Positions 22,352 to 35,620 of a DNA stretch of 64,000 nt are shown here, piece by piece. The position numbers were made by a program, and so were the translations under genes. The notes under the pieces are model-generated. The model was not told the origin of the DNA and searched no databases. It saw only the letters and a list, made by a program, of their open reading frames with translations. How positions within the stretch are numbered: the stretch's first letter is position 1; each line of letters begins with the position of its first letter. The stretch spans positions 7,288,801 to 7,352,800 of the forward strand of contig CM030848.1 in NCBI GenBank assembly GCA_018105865.1. The letters run 5' to 3'. Source of the stretch: Metaphire vulgaris (taxonomy: Eukaryota; Annelida; Clitellata; Crassiclitellata; Megascolecidae).

Positions 22352-22402
<51 letters not shown>
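21912..22402. repeat. (TA)n arrays with GGGGCCCGG-type remnants
   Basis: TA runs at 21915-21955, 22240-22285 and 22345-22402. Between them ACAGGGGCCCGG recurs at about 21986, 22090 and 22193, remnants of a G/C-rich MITE. Confidence 0.8.
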
Positions 22403-22404
<2 letters not shown>

Positions 22405-22952
22405 GAACTAAGCTCTTTGACAACGCTTTGTTTGATTGTTGATACGATGTGTCCCCCTCTATTCCGGAACCCTGGTTACGCCACTGGAGCCAGACTGAAA
22501 AATATAAATGGATTTGTTAAGCGGTTCTTCTGGCAACTTAGTTATGCGATCGAGCGCTGTTAAAAGCCACATGCATCAGTGACATGTTATAGCACACTCA
22601 AAATACATCTCTAACGCTTGTCTTGGAGTACATAAAACTTGGGACTATAAAAGCAATGAAAAGCTTTGGACAAAACCACTTAAGACTTACAATGGAGACG
22701 AGAAGTACAGTAAGTCCCTCGCAATATTCAGAGCATTTCCTGAGATGGTAATGGAAGACGAAATATGAGAATGCACGCTGTAATGTTAGCGTAAAACAAC
22801 TTACGTCAGTCAAATATATTCTATCTGCCGAGTACGTTAAAACGAAGCCCGATGTTATTCCGTGAATAAGCTTCATATTGTACTATACATTGCATTCGAA
22901 ATGCGACGCTTTGTTTTTCGATTGTTTCGGTTTTCAAGGAGCGAAGTTAGCC

Positions 22953-23139
22953 CATTGTTCTATTTAGACTCCAGGCAGACCTTTTGTTTGGGATCGAAGA
23001 GTGGGCGGGGAATTGACAAGGCTGGAGGGGAAGAGACATAGCTCAATGCAAAAATTGTGTCAGTGCCGAAGTTTTTGGTGGGTGGGGGATTTTGAGGCTG
23101 GGAAAGAAGAATACCTTAACAGGCCTCGATAAAACACTG
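22953..23139. mobile_element. MITE, CAGTGTTTTATCCAG family
   Basis: Degenerate left end CATTGTTCTATTTAGACTCC, right end CTCGATAAAACACTG. Flanks AGTTAGCC and AATTAGCC match at 7 of 8 bases, consistent with an aged 8-bp duplication. Confidence 0.75.
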
Positions 23140-23458
23140 AATTAGCCAATTCATTCTCACAAGGTTTCTCTTTAAGCGTCTATTTAGACTAATAATTTGA
23201 TCGTTTTTAGAATTTACACTTCAGCATAATACCAAAATTTTCCACTCTGTCTCAGTGGGGGGGAGGAGAAGAAACTCACCTCCTGCGCTTTGCAACTCTA
23301 TACTCAAATATTCAGAAGCTGTTCAAACTTTGAAGACATTTTCACGAAATTTTAAGCTTTTGGGAAAACTCTGTCCAGCTCTACAACGAATAGGGCCTAT
23401 CATACAGCCAACCATTTGCGTTTTTCCTGGTGAGTCTTCTCTGCCTGTCTTCGTAAGG

Positions 23459-23597
23459 GGGCCATCCATATAGTACGTAGGCACTGAGGGGGAGGGGTCG
23501 GATTTTGGAGATCTTTCCTATGTACGCTATGTGCAACGGGGGAGGGGGTGGGGTGAAAATATGACTTTTTGCTTACGTACTATATGGATGAACCCTA
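23459..23597. mobile_element. MITE, GGGCCATCCATATAGTACGT family
   Basis: Near-perfect inverted ends GGGCCATCCATATAGTACGT and TACGTACTATATGGATGAAC around a G-rich centre. Another terminus-like piece is at 58149-58172. No coding capacity. Confidence 0.75.
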
Positions 23598-23833
23598 AGC
23601 AATTGTCAACCAGAAGATCCACTGCTTAGCTTTATTGGTCATTGGCGCTAACATGTCGCAACACTGCTAGACTTGACACACAGCGTAGACGCTATTAAGC
23701 TTTATTCCGTGCCGTCGAACCCATGATCACGGAGGATTGAAAATGTACAAAGCGAAATAAGTGCAAAGGTTCTTAAAGGGAGGATCTTACTTAATTTGAT
23801 TTGACAATGGGGGGAGGATTGCGATTCAAATCA

Positions 23834-24260
23834 AGGAGCGACCATCGACTGATGTCAAGAATATTACTAAAATGGCGCTATAGAAGTTCAATGGTGCTGC
23901 TGCTGTGATCTTGCTTTGAAATGGAGTTTATTCACCGGTTTAATTGACCAGACATTTAAATAAGTGAAAGAATACACACAGTATACGATCTAGGATAAAA
24001 GTACTTGATCATATTATAGTCTAAGTTCGCGTTGGGTTCATTACCATATTAGCCTCTCGTTTCTCAAATTCATTCCCGGCGGTGCTGATGTCCAACTAAA
24101 TTTAAAACTGAGAAAAAGAGAAAACGTAATGATATCATTTATTCCTGGTTCTTTTTTCCGGTCCTCGTTTTTACTTGAGCTGGTCTTGCTAACTGGTTCG
24201 TTAAAGAGCTTCTGTAGCGCCATTTTAGTGACGCGCTTGGCATCAGTCGATGGTCGCAAA
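23834..24260. repeat. Inverted pair of about 50-bp arms
   Basis: 23834-23886 (GCGACCATCGACTGATG, ACTAAAATGGCGCTATAG) is inverted at 24207-24260. The arms resemble the TATAGCGCC-type SINE pieces elsewhere, so this may be two SINE copies in opposite orientation or one foldback element. Confidence 0.55.
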
Positions 24261-24331
24261 AGCGCTTTTAATGAGTGAAAGCGTGAAGATGTCATCATTG
24301 TGCACTGTGCTTTATCTCAGTTCATCATCAC

Positions 24332-24332
24332 C

Positions 24333-24370
<38 letters not shown>

Positions 24371-24480
24371 CATCATCATCATTATCATCGTCATCATCGT
24401 CATCATCATCATCATTATCATAATCATCATCGTCGTCGTCATCAACATCATCATCGTCGTCATCATCATCATCATCGCCA
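24332..24480. repeat. AAT/CAT compound microsatellite
   Basis: AAT then CAT/CGT trinucleotide blocks; the poly-isoleucine frame is an artefact. Confidence 0.95.
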
Positions 24481-26195
24481 TGAGACGATTCAATGCATAA
24501 AAACGGATACTGATGCGCAGTTTTAACCTGGGGTTCGATAAAGTGGCATAGTTTCCTTAAATCGACTAGAATCTGACGAATGGGGTTCTTAGAGGCAGCT
24601 CTCTCTCTCTCTCTCTCTATCTCTCGTCGTAAAACTAATCGCCAATTTTCCTTTCATCGTTCGAGCGCAGTTATAGCAGCTCAAAGCTTCTTTCGATCGC
24701 GACTATATGCTGCAATATATAGGCCTACAGCGGTTATTCACGAGCTCTGTGGCTCGAACATACGGACGAAAATTGCACGGCGATCATAATGATAATGATA
24801 GGCATGCACTTCTGTAGTTTTATAGCGCTAATTATAATACAATCGACGCCATTCTAAATCCAAAGACCTAAAAGACATGTTAGATTGGAAAATATCGAGA
24901 CAGACTATGGAGGAAAAGAAAATTGGAAAACGACTCATTAAAAACCGTATGCAGTCTTTTATCTATTAAAATGCCTATATATGTAATTATACCTGCACTA
25001 TTTCAATGCAAGATCTCTTTAAGAACATGTTCACCAATTTTGCGTTTTATAGTTTAGATTATTTTCAGCTAGACTGTAATATTTTACTCGGCTTTTCTCT
25101 TGTCTGCCTCCATGCCCAGTGTTTCGCATTGACTATCTTGTTTAACGCAAGAACCTTAAAGCCTTTTCGGTCAATATGCATGCAAATTATATATACCAGT
25201 CGAATAGGCGAACCTATTCGTATGTTGATAATTATCGTTATATTCTTCGCTTCAGTGCAGTCGTATCGACCGGATAAAACACTCGAAAGCCTCCGTAATT
25301 ACCGTTAGACTAGGATTGACCAAATGTTTTCATTATACGACCCCAGTAATCAATAACAAAGAACGCCTCTGCAGCCCGACTCGCCTTTTCCCGATAGCTC
25401 AATCTGCGTTAGTTAATTCTGGTATAAGAATGATTTAATATCGTTCGACACATTAACTATGAAAATACTTGTCGACTTGTGTGTATACGGACAGTATATT
25501 ATAATATACAGACAGACAAAAACACAGACATCCAAACAGACATTCAGGCAGACAGACAGACATCCAGACAGAAAGACAGACGGACAGACAGACAGACTGG
25601 AACAGATGAAACAGGATAAACACTTTTCTATACTATTAGATGTGTTAAATTGCGTAACAGCCTATAATAGTCCTATATGCTAGGCTCAGTGATGGGCGAA
25701 TGTAATTAATTAAACAGTTATCCGATATACAGTATTAAGGCAGGGCGGTCAACATACGGTCCGCGGGTCAGACGTGGCCCGCGAGAGGCTTTGGAGCGGA
25801 TCGCCGAGGAAAAATTATGCAAAACATGTACATTTTGTCCGCTAATAACCGATAATGGCATAATCTAACAAAAATATATGCGAAAATTCGATTGTTATAC
25901 TGCTTACAAGGCCCTTATTTATATATTTAAGATGGTCCGTATCTAGTTAGTGTTGATTAAATAAATCCTCCTCCACTTTACTTATCCACCTGAATACCCC
26001 GAGCCATTAGCATTGACTCATTGTTATCTATAGCAACGACACGCTAATCATGTAATCATGATTCACCGACGACGACGACGACAACGACAACGACAACGAC
26101 GACGACGAAGATGAGTTTATGCCATCAGATGAAATTAATAAATTCACGATAGGAACTCATTACTGTCTGTAATGAGTACGCGAAAATGTAATTAC

Positions 26196-26200
<5 letters not shown>
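24481..26200. other. Unannotated stretch with short simple repeats
   Basis: CT run at 24600-24625, CAGA array at 25508-25595 and CGA run at 26068-26108. A GGCCCGCGAGAGG-like block near 25745-25800 resembles one end of a hAT-like element. No exon supported. Confidence 0.5.

Positions 26201-26281
<81 letters not shown>
26200..26281. repeat. (CT)n microsatellite
   Basis: Perfect CT run of about 80 bases. Confidence 0.95.
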
Positions 26282-26283
<2 letters not shown>

Positions 26284-26718
26284 GTCTAACGCAGGTAATC
26301 TTGTTCGACGTCGAAACACAGCACAGGCTGTAAAAAAATAGCCCGGGCCTAGGAAGCAATGACGCTGTTTCCATGACAGACCTATTACCGTATATAAGCC
26401 ATGGCTTAATTAGGGCTTTGGATTGGCGCAAGTAGGCCTACCTACTGGGCTCTCTGGTAGGCATTTAGTAATATCATCATATGCGATACTGCGACAGATC
26501 GGTAATTTGATATCGAATCGTCTTTGTGACATGTCACAAAGCACCTTCATTCACAAGAAATCGACGTTTGAGTATATATATATTGTTGTGGTCTGCGCCT
26601 TGTCGTACATAGCAATCGTCGTGCGAGATGTCTCCGCTGTTTTGAAACTCAAACAATAATTTTCGCGATGCTTTTGTGGCAGCAGTAGTGTATTTTTGGG
26701 CCATCTTTTGGGAAATTC

Positions 26719-26811
26719 TGGCCGTTGTCTCTGGCCGTTGTCTCTGGCCGTTGTCTCTGGCCGTTGCCTCTGGCCGTTGTCTCTGGCCGTTGTCTCTGGC
26801 CGTTGTCTTTT
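26719..26811. repeat. 13-bp tandem repeat, seven copies
   Basis: GGCCGTTGTCTCT repeated seven times with one C variant (GTTGCC) and a final TTT. Thirteen is not a multiple of three, so all frames stay open by chance. Confidence 0.95.
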
Positions 26812-26939
26812 TGTTGCAACTAGAAAAGACAACTACTGTTATGCTGAGTGAGGTTATAAGAGAAGGCGATGGCGCATCTGTTTCTTGCCCACCAGGTTCC
26901 CAGCACCTGTGTTTCATCTTGAGTTTTTAATCTGTAGTA

Positions 26940-27432
26940 TATATAGTTGGGCTCGCTATGTGATGGCAGACATGGACATGGGTTGGGTCCACACGGGTTG
27001 TGTTGGGTTGTGTTGGGTTGAATTGGGTTGGGTAGGAAATTTCCGTGTTTTATGGTGGATTGGGTTGGGTAAGGAAATAAGTCACGGTTTAATAAATTGT
27101 AATGTATTACGGTGGGTTGTGTGTAGGTTGGATTAAGAAACCCTATTGCTTTCGTGGGTTGGGTTTGAATCAGATATGTCCATGGGTTGGGTTGGATTGA
27201 GTTGGGTTGGGTCAGACTTTTCCATATTAATGGTGGGGGTTGGGTTGGGTAAGAAAATAAGTCATGGTTTAAGAAGCTGTAATGGATTACAGTGGGTTGG
27301 GTTGGGTCAAGTAAACCTATTATCGGCATGGGTTGGGTTGGGTTGGAGATTTGATGGGTTGGGTTGCATTGGGTTCTAAAAAATGGACTAATGGATATCT
27401 CTGGTCTGAATCATGATGGGTTGGGTTTTAAA
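26940..27432. repeat. GGGTT-rich repeat block, copy 1
   Basis: Dense GGGTTGGGTT runs broken by fixed spacers: TAAGAAAATAAGTCATGG, AAGAAACCCTATTG, GATTTGATGGGTTGGG, TTCTAAAAAATGGAC. The same spacer order occurs at 39610-39975, so this is an interspersed family rather than a simple repeat. Open frames of Gly/Trp/Val are artefacts. Confidence 0.85.
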
Positions 27433-27455
27433 AAAATGGACCCGTGAGTGCACAG

Positions 27456-27458
<3 letters not shown>

Positions 27459-27496
<38 letters not shown>
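27459..27496. repeat. (GA)n microsatellite
   Basis: Simple GA run directly after the GGGTT block. Confidence 0.95.
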
Positions 27497-27497
<1 letters not shown>

Positions 27498-27499
27498 GC

Positions 27500-29173
27500 A
27501 TTGAAGATGTTCTGACAAAGAGATTTCTTGAAATCTCCCAAATGCCCTGGTCGTCGCCGGTGTTTTGCGCATTGAGTCTTGAAATCAGTTTCCATAATTA
27601 TACGTTCTCCTGATGGGCATTCCCCGAGTGACAGCCAATTTCTGCCCATCTCTTAGCGTCAAGCGTTCAACGAATCAAAGTCGATCGCGAAACGGACAGC
27701 CAGTTAGCTGGCCCTGAGACTCTTTCCGTCTGGCGATTAACTTACGATGGACTCAATTAATTATGTAAGCTTATATCAATGGCCAGTCAACGGTCAACGG
27801 TCAGCGGCCAGTCAACGGTTTGATTTAACGATTATCATCGCGTTCCACTTTGTTCGCTTCTCTGTCTGCGTTTCGGACTCCCTGTCTTTTCCACTATGTG
27901 TGCGTATCTCTAACTCTCTTACTCCGTCTCCTTAAAAGCTATAAGAGAACGCTTTCAAAAGAAACGAAGTCGATTTGTAGATAAATAAAGCGTCTGATTA
28001 AAACTGAAGTCTGCAGTTGGTTACGTTTCAAGTTTTTTATCTTCAAAACTCAACTGTGACGACACACTGAGAGCTTGAAGATTTCCTATTGCTGGCTAAA
28101 ATGCACTTTTAAACGTTTACCGTCTGAAAAACAGTATTATTTAAATAACAATAATAACAATAGCCTAATACTAATAATAACAACAAGGCTTAGAGTGGTT
28201 CAGTCTGTCCTCTGTGAGAACCGTTATAAGACAGAATATAAGATATACTTGGATGCTTGTAGTTGCATGAATCTTTTAAAGACCGTTAAGAATTCGCGTA
28301 TTTGTTTCTCAAAAAAGTAATCGTTACAGTAATTTTGTTACTTGTAATTATTTTGTTACTATCCAGCACTGATAGATGGCTCGCATGCTGATCATTGAAC
28401 CGTTCGTTCGGAGATTTAAAACTCAGAGTCGCTCTTTATCGTCGTCAATTTCATAATGAGCGGCGTTTATAAGAATCTTTAACTGGTTTTATTTCGATAA
28501 TTAAAGCAAATCCGTAGCATGTGGGACTTGGGATCTGGCACAACAAAGCAAGGTAGACCTATGAAGTAAGTAAGTAGAATCTCGTAAATTTATATAGCGC
28601 CCCGGAAGTAGTACAGTAGTAGCTGCTTATTCTTATGCGCTTAACCTTTCTTGAAATAGCTAATGTATAGGCAAGGTGGGTTGTCGGCCGGGCAGAGGTC
28701 AGTGTATCCATGAGGCACTACTTTAAGGACGGGCCCTTTTTGATCGGCCGTCGTCTGACCAAGGTTTAATCTAGGTCGTTTCCGGGGGGAAATTGCCATT
28801 TTCCTCCCGGAAATTTCAAATCCCCCCGGAAATTTTGGCAAACTACATCAACTAACAGCAGACCCTAGCAGAATTCCCTCGGCTTTGTCAGATTGCCCCC
28901 GGCTTTGTCAGTTCCCCCCTCGGAGTCCAGGAGTCTAGATAGATTAAACACTGCGGTTTGCCTTCTTCGATTCCTTACAATGATCCATGAATGTTCAATC
29001 ACAGCTAACGATTTCTTCGTAAGTAAGAAAAATAAGTAAGTAAACCAAATTTCCATAGTGCCACTCGAAAGCCTGGCGCAGCAGATCACCGGTCCATTGA
29101 CGGGCGCCGAACCCAGATTTATCACTGCCATCGACTGAAGACGAAGTGCAATATCATAATGGCGCTCAAAAAG

Positions 29174-29207
<34 letters not shown>

Positions 29208-29433
29208 AGCGCATCATCGGTCTATCGAAGGAGCCTTGGTCAACCTCTGTTCACAACGCAGTAGTTGAGTGCATGGCGCGGACATGATTGGTGACTTTGG
29301 CCACGTGATCAATAACTCTTAGAATATTATTGAAGAAGTTTGTGACTCTCAGTCGATTGATTCGCCATTATTCAGAACAAACACAAACTTCGCCAAAGAA
29401 TTATTTCTACTTTCCATGCAATGTGATTGATTA
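27500..29433. other. Unannotated stretch
   Basis: Holds a SINE-like piece with TTTATATAGCGCC and GTAGTAGCTGCTTATTC at 28580-28640, a TTTCCGGGGGGAAATT / TCCCCCCGGAAATT hairpin at 28779-28835 and a TTGA run at 29175-29207. No exon supported. Confidence 0.5.
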
Positions 29434-29657
29434 CATCGGCGCCCGAAGAAATTTTTTCAGGAGGGGCAAAACACAATGGCCACGGTTGCTACGCCGCAGA
29501 AAAGTTTTTCCAGGAGTGGCAAGACACATTTTAGCACAATGGTCACGGTTAATATTTTGGCAAGGTTTTCAAATAATTTCAATGTAAAATATTGGTATTT
29601 GCAATTTCCAGAGATGGGGGTAGTACCCCCTCTTGACTTAATGTGTGGGCGCCCATG
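29434..29657. mobile_element. hAT-like MITE, CATGGGCGCCC family, complete
   Basis: Ends CATCGGCGCCCGAAG and GTGTGGGCGCCCATG with a perfect 8-bp duplication ATTGATTA at 29426-29433 and 29658-29665. Internal GGTCACGGTTAATATTTTGG and AAATATTGGTATTTGCA match 51678-51870. Confidence 0.88.
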
Positions 29658-30433
29658 ATTGATTACCTTTCTAACTTTCTTCTCTGAGTCTTTCACCTAT
29701 TTCCAAATCTGACTGATGTCTTTCTTTTGAGGCTCTGTATCATTTGATGCTCTGCAGTATGCTTACTAACCCGCACTACTGACAAAAGTACTGTTTGGCG
29801 TCCAGGTACTCTACCCTACGCTCCTATGTTCTTGTACTTTTTAGATCGACCTCGACTTAAGACTGGGTAGTATTTTAAGTTTTAAGTCGCGATAGCAAAT
29901 ACTTGAATTAAATAGTGCTGATGCAATCGAAAGTCGAATACAATCCAACAAAACAGTTTTTGCGATCAATTGTCACATATGATCAATTGATAAATCGCTC
30001 CACAATAGCAATTTCTCTTGCTAGTTCATCCCAACTGTCTTCTGAGACGATACGGAAGGTTGAACAAAGAAGCTTTATGAACCAGCTTCACGAACCAGAC
30101 GATGCCAGCCAAACATCGTTACCTTGAGTGCCCCAATGGTTCATTCGGTCGATTGTCAGTTCTGTCCATCGGATGATCCGTCAAATCTGGCTACGTCGTT
30201 CAGTGGGGGTGCGGAGGAGGGCGTTGTGGGAAATTCACATGACCACCTGAGCCGAATGGATGTTCGTGTTGTCTGCGTGGTGGCGCTTTAGACTGATGCG
30301 CAGTGCATTAATAGCAAAGCGCTATATGAACTGAACATTTGCAATGGCTAAAGGCCTACAGCAGATAGGAATTATTAAGATTTACTAAACTGTCCTGCCA
30401 TTACCACAATGCAACACTGACCATCAAAATGGA

Positions 30434-30728
30434 CAGTGGCGGTTCCATGTGGGGGATGAGTGGGTGGGGGTGCATCCCCACCGGACTTTTTTGCTTGTGA
30501 AACCTATTTTTGGGTAAAAGTCTAGCAGAACGACGGAAAAAACTGCGGATGACCTTTTTTTCTTGTCAACCTATTTTTCGGTAAAAGTGCAGTAAAATTA
30601 GGGGAACAATTCCCTTCTGTCAGCCTTTTTCGGCAAAGTTTATTGATTTTTCCGTCTCTTTTCATCCCCCCACCAACTTCCTATGAATTCATTTCATCCC
30701 CCACCAAGAAATCTAGGAACCGCCTCTG
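30434..30728. mobile_element. hAT-like MITE, CAGTGGCGGTTCC family, complete
   Basis: Ends CAGTGGCGGTTCCATG and AGGAACCGCCTCTG; perfect duplication AAAATGGA at 30426-30433 and 30729-30736. Opposite orientation to 5609-5903. Confidence 0.92.
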
Positions 30729-30747
30729 AAAATGGATGCACTAGTAG

Positions 30748-30952
30748 CAGTGGCGTAACGTGGGGGGCACTTTGGAGATAGCCCCCGGGGCCCCGGGAGA
30801 GGGGCCCCCGAAAGTGATATTATAAAAAAATTTATTTACCCGTCAATACCATAAACGATGTGACTACCTTTTTTGGCTCGTCACCTTTTTTGGCTCTGGG
30901 GCCCCCATATCAAGGATGCACCCCGGGCCCCTAAAGTCACGCTACGCCACTG
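30748..30952. mobile_element. hAT-like MITE, CAGTGGCGTAACG family, complete
   Basis: Ends CAGTGGCGTAACGTGG and CACGCTACGCCACTG; perfect duplication ACTAGTAG at 30740-30747 and 30953-30960. It begins 12 bases after the previous element's duplication, so two different families inserted side by side. Confidence 0.92.
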
Positions 30953-33900
30953 ACTAGTAGTTTGTTTTGCAAACGTTCCTCTTGTATTACAGAACAGTAG
31001 ACTATCGCCCGGGCAACACCTTGTTGACGATAATAAACAAAGCATTGTTTGGAGGCTAAGCGTGAATTTGAATATAATTTGCAAATAAATAGGCCTACGA
31101 GCTTGTAATTCCGACCATTTCCTTTCGCCCATACTGTAGGTCTAAACAACGTCGCTGCAAAAGTCATACGTTGTGTATGAACAAGCGTTCAACTCAACGG
31201 ATCTCCGTCTAAAAGTGATTATTAGGCACAATGGGCATTTTCAATTACCAGGGACGGATGCATCGAACGCCGTGCTGCGTCGATTGTTCGGCCGCAGAAG
31301 GAGTGCGTCTCTCGCCATGGCTACCATGGATTCCGTTGCTAATTATCAACATGCCTTACTGCGACGAGAGAGAGAGAGGGTGGGGGGTTATCATTGTTGT
31401 GTCTGGACCTTGAAGCGGCATTTTCCTCGGCTGGCTACGCCATGACCGAAGCCGCCCTTCCAGGCGATGTGTCGATTCGCTTCCTCTATTCGGCGGCGGC
31501 GGCGGCGGCGGCGTCAAAATGCTCGATCTGAGGTGCGGAGTCCAGAAACGAGTCCCTCTGCAGTCGTCCGCCAGGATTACCAGTGCAGCGAATACAGCGA
31601 TATCTTGAAAGACAGCGTCTGGATTTCTGGTTGTCTCGTTAAAAGCATCGTTATTCATGACCAATCTTACCCGTCAACGGATCATGAAATCCGCTAACAG
31701 ATGATTATTATTTTATAGGTCATTGTCTGAGTCCTGTCCTGTCCTGTCCTGTCATCTCCTGTCCTCTCCCGTCCTGTCCTGCCCTGCCCTGTCCTCTCCT
31801 GCCCTCTCCCGCCCTGCCCTCTCCTCTCCGCTCGTCTCCTCCCTTCTCCTTTCCTCTCTTCTCTCCTCTCCTCGCATTCCCTGAAAGTGAAATGTGGTAG
31901 AATTTATATCCACTTATTATTCGGAACGACTGAGTCGATGGCGCGCGAAGCATGCTCGAGTCAAGTTTTCTTTGTCCCGTAGCAACGGAAAACAATCGTC
32001 GGGTAAACAACAATGTCGTCGTCGTTCATTGCGAATTTATGAACCGGCGCAAAACTCAAATCCTTTGTCAAGTTGAACTTACGAAGTACAAATGACGCCC
32101 TAGCAGCCGGGGGGGTGGGGGGGCTGACAATCGGTCTGATGGATAGACGTCGTTAGCGCTGTAACCAACGGTCCAGGGCAGGGTTTGTTACACAGATCCA
32201 GATACGCAAAAAACAGCAGTATTATTATCAATCGACAATGTCAGCTACATATCGACCATACGCCACCCTTTAGACTCAACTCCGAAACGGTAATTTATTT
32301 AGCTCTTAGTTTTAACAATGTTCCGTTGAACTGATCGTCTGCGAAAGAATGTTTCCATTAATTGCGCTGGCACATGATGCTCAATACATCACCTCTGTTA
32401 CGGTACAGCGATAGTCTTAAACGCGGAAATTGTAAATTCCGATTTCCGAGTGGATGAAACGAAGCGTTCTAACGCAAGTCAAGTTTATAGCCTGTTTGTA
32501 TAGCAACCAAACGTTCAGCTGATATTTGTATGAACGCGCCCTACCCGCACCCTGATTTTCGCTAGATGGCGCCACTACACTTTGGAATTTGAAAGAAAAA
32601 ATTTGAATGACTGCATTCAGGATGTAATGCTGCCGAGGTGCACATAATTTCATGCATTTTAACCCAGCGGCTGTGAAAATATTTCCAATTAAACAGAGTG
32701 ATACCGGTTTTAATTTTGCTCCACCCTGTGAATTTGTTTGCTTTCTGAAAGCAGATCTATCACAGTGTGCGCTTATTTTTCAAAGGCAGTGGGGGGGGGG
32801 CGGGGGGCGGACTGCCCTCTGACCAAAAATGTCGACTACAAGTAAGACAGGATAGAAGAAAATCGTTATCCTTAAATTTAATAGATGTGCGTAAACTCCC
32901 TCCGCGCACTTCGAGAACGACATACAGCTGGGGTCAAATTTTGATTTCTATCCTCCAGACCCTCACTCAAAGGCATTATTTTGAAAAATTGAGTATATTA
33001 TTAAGTCCGATCAACAAAATCGAGCATGATCAATGTCTAACTGGACAGTGACTGTTCGGTGAAGCATTTCAGGATAAAATATTCGAGTCTTAAGTAAGTA
33101 AGCAAGTAAAATTTAGTGAATTAATTTACTATTCGCGCACAATAAGCCTATACTCGGAAATGATATTATGGCAAAATCCAGGAAACAACTGCTAGGCCTG
33201 CTATTTTATTCAAAGATGATCGCAAACCCGTGACAAATGAGAAAATGAATTGAAACGCTGTTATTGTTTACACAGTCGAACTGCTTGGAAAACGTTTCGC
33301 AAACCGATCTTTCACCGTGAGTAGAATATTATTGATTCGGTTATTTGATACTAATGTTATTGATAATTTAAAAGGTTTAGTGCGCTGGTTTCACGAAGTG
33401 ATGATGTAGGCAATGAGTTCCGGAGAGACTGTTGAGTTGGAAACAAAAATAGCCACTGCCGTTGACAGTACGAGTACGAGATACAAAGGAGATCTCTGCT
33501 GAGCATCGAGTGAAATGGCTACAAAGTCGAATTTAAAACGAGCGAGGATGTGAAATCTTATGTCCGACATTACGACTGGTGGGAGAGTTCAAGGTTTTTG
33601 CACCGGAAAATACCAAATTTGCGCTTTGGTAACTAGATGTTATTCCTCCGCTGAATTTTAACTACGGCCTTTCAAGTGAACACGTATACCCCTCCTATCG
33701 ATACACTATAAGTAGGTTCGTACCTGTAGTATCATGTTGAAGCGAACTAATCTTGCATTTCACATCGCAACGAGGAGCGTATTGCACAGTGATTCTCTGA
33801 GACGTTCATCTGACAAATTGACACGGACGTGAGTTTGAGCGAGGATTTTGCCTTCAGGCAAACCTCTCTGACCGACGCATAATGCATTATTAACATTACG

Positions 33901-34440
33901 CTGTGGAAAAGCTTTGGCAAATTAATGACCAGTTTTCGGCGACCGGGGAAATTCTGTGGATTTGACGCCGTTTTTAATGACCACTCTCCCCCGTACGAAC
34001 GACAGTATGAGGGTGTCGGTGCTATGCGCCAAGTTCGTGAAATCGCAAAGTTCACGATCGGGATTGACAGATTCCTGCGATCGGACAAAGACAGCATACA
34101 CATGAGAGAATTTTCACTCTAAATTTCGCCGAAATTTTAGATAATTGTTTTTGCAAAATGTTTGAAATGAAGTGCTTGCATTGCTACTGCGCTAGAAGTG
34201 CAGTAGACCTACTATAACACCAGACCTGCTGTATGAAATTAATTTAAAACAGGATTAATCTTTGACATCTTTGCTCTGTATTAGCGACGGTAAGCTGAGT
34301 ACATGCTGTCTTCGTTGTTTGTCACGGCTCAGTTTCACTAACCAATGTGGGAAGAGACATTGCTATGGATAATTAAAAGTAAATCCGGTTTTTCTTCTTC
34401 TAGGAAATGTCCTGTGGCGTTCTTTTAGTGTCTTTTTTCT
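30953..34440. other. Unannotated stretch
   Basis: GGC run at 31492-31514, CCTGT/CCTCT pentamer array at 31725-31880, G-run at 32789-32805. A GC-richer patch at 31240-31460 has short open frames but no convincing splice pair or domain. Nothing else recognised. Confidence 0.45.
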
Positions 34441-34454
34441 AGATTTTTCTAGAT

Positions 34455-34800
34455 CGGTGGTTCTCGAACTAGGGTCCGCGGTTCCCTAGGAGACCGCCGA
34501 ACAGTTTGAGAAGAACCATTTGGCCTAATGGAATACTTTCTCAAGATATCTCGTCAAGAAAGTCAAACATAGAAGAACTGATTCTGGCAAAACAGATACA
34601 TTCATCCTATTAAACTTTGAATTTGAATTTTATTACCAAGAGTTGAATAAATAATTGCTATATGTTAGTCTTCAGCATATGTAGTTGTATTTAATATAAT
34701 TGTAGCTAATTTAAAACTCAATTTCATAAGGTCCGCAAGGCATCAAAAAATTTTCAAGAGACCTCCACGGAAGAAATCCTAAAAAGTTTGAGAACACCTG
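34455..34800. mobile_element. hAT-like remnant (GGTGGTTCTCGAAC type)
   Basis: GGTGGTTCTCGAACTAGGG on the left and AAAAGTTTGAGAACACCTG on the right form imperfect inverted ends; GGTCCGCGG and GGTCCGCAAGG lie inside. AT-rich centre, no reading frame. Confidence 0.65.
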
Positions 34801-35196
34801 TTATATATGGACAAAAATTCTGACAGAGAGAAACGCCAGAAGAATTCTGGAACCGATGGTATGCAAACAGACCAACAGTTGTGTTGCTGAGTTTTCAAAA
34901 ACGCAATCGGCAAAAGCAAGACAAAACCTAGCCGACTGTAGGACCAATCGCAAACGAAGAGGCACAGACATTCGATTGACGGAGTGTGTTGCTGAGTCAT
35001 AGCGGCCTAATCGCTACCTAAAATGACTTAGAAAAACATGGATTCTACATTAAATCAAAAGTTATTGGAGATACAAAAATATTAGTTTACATAAACAGTC
35101 ATTGAAGATAGACAAAACATCGTTTATAATTATTTAAACTTTATTTCGCTATGGTCCGTAAAAATGTTTCAGTATCTATCGTTTAGCCTTTGTTGC

Positions 35197-35197
<1 letters not shown>

Positions 35198-35259
<62 letters not shown>

Positions 35260-35315
35260 TTATATATATATATATATATATAATAACAATAATAACATGA
35301 TGATGATGATGATGA
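35198..35315. repeat. AAT, TA and GAT compound microsatellite
   Basis: Consecutive AAT, TA and GAT runs. Confidence 0.95.
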
Positions 35316-35620
35316 TATGCGCCTAAGAATAAGCAGCTACTATTGTGCTGCTTTCCAAGGCGTTATAGAAATCCACGAGTATTTTTACTTTACTTTACTT
35401 TATGGGGCGGGAAGTTAGCAGAGTGGTAACAACGTTGGACGATGAAGAAGAAACAACGGAGTAAATCGACTCGGCCTTCTTGCGCGTTAACGGATTAATC
35501 AGTAAACACGTTGGCCACTGGCATCATGTAATTTGCGCCAGTCGCCTGTCTGAGGGTCTTGGGAACGGAGATAAGCGCCACTGCCCTGAGCCTTGAATTT
35601 AGCCTTGAGAGCTCGGGAAA
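35316..35620. repeat. SINE-like sequence
   Basis: AAGAATAAGCAGCTACTA and GGCGTTATAGAAATC match the TATAGCGCC/GTAGCTGCTTATTC family in reverse. A tRNA A-box-like TTAGCAGAGTGGTAA follows at about 35412, then GGTCTTGGGAACGGAG. No complete tRNA fold is seen. Confidence 0.5.

Noticed and set aside
26940..27432. Telomere-like GGGTT array
   Set aside because: Animal telomeres are usually TTAGGG; here the runs are irregular and separated by fixed spacers that recur at a second internal locus.
35404..35490. tRNA gene
   Set aside because: Only an A-box-like word (TTAGCAGAGTGGTAA) is present; no acceptor stem, anticodon arm or T-loop could be paired. Likely a SINE head.
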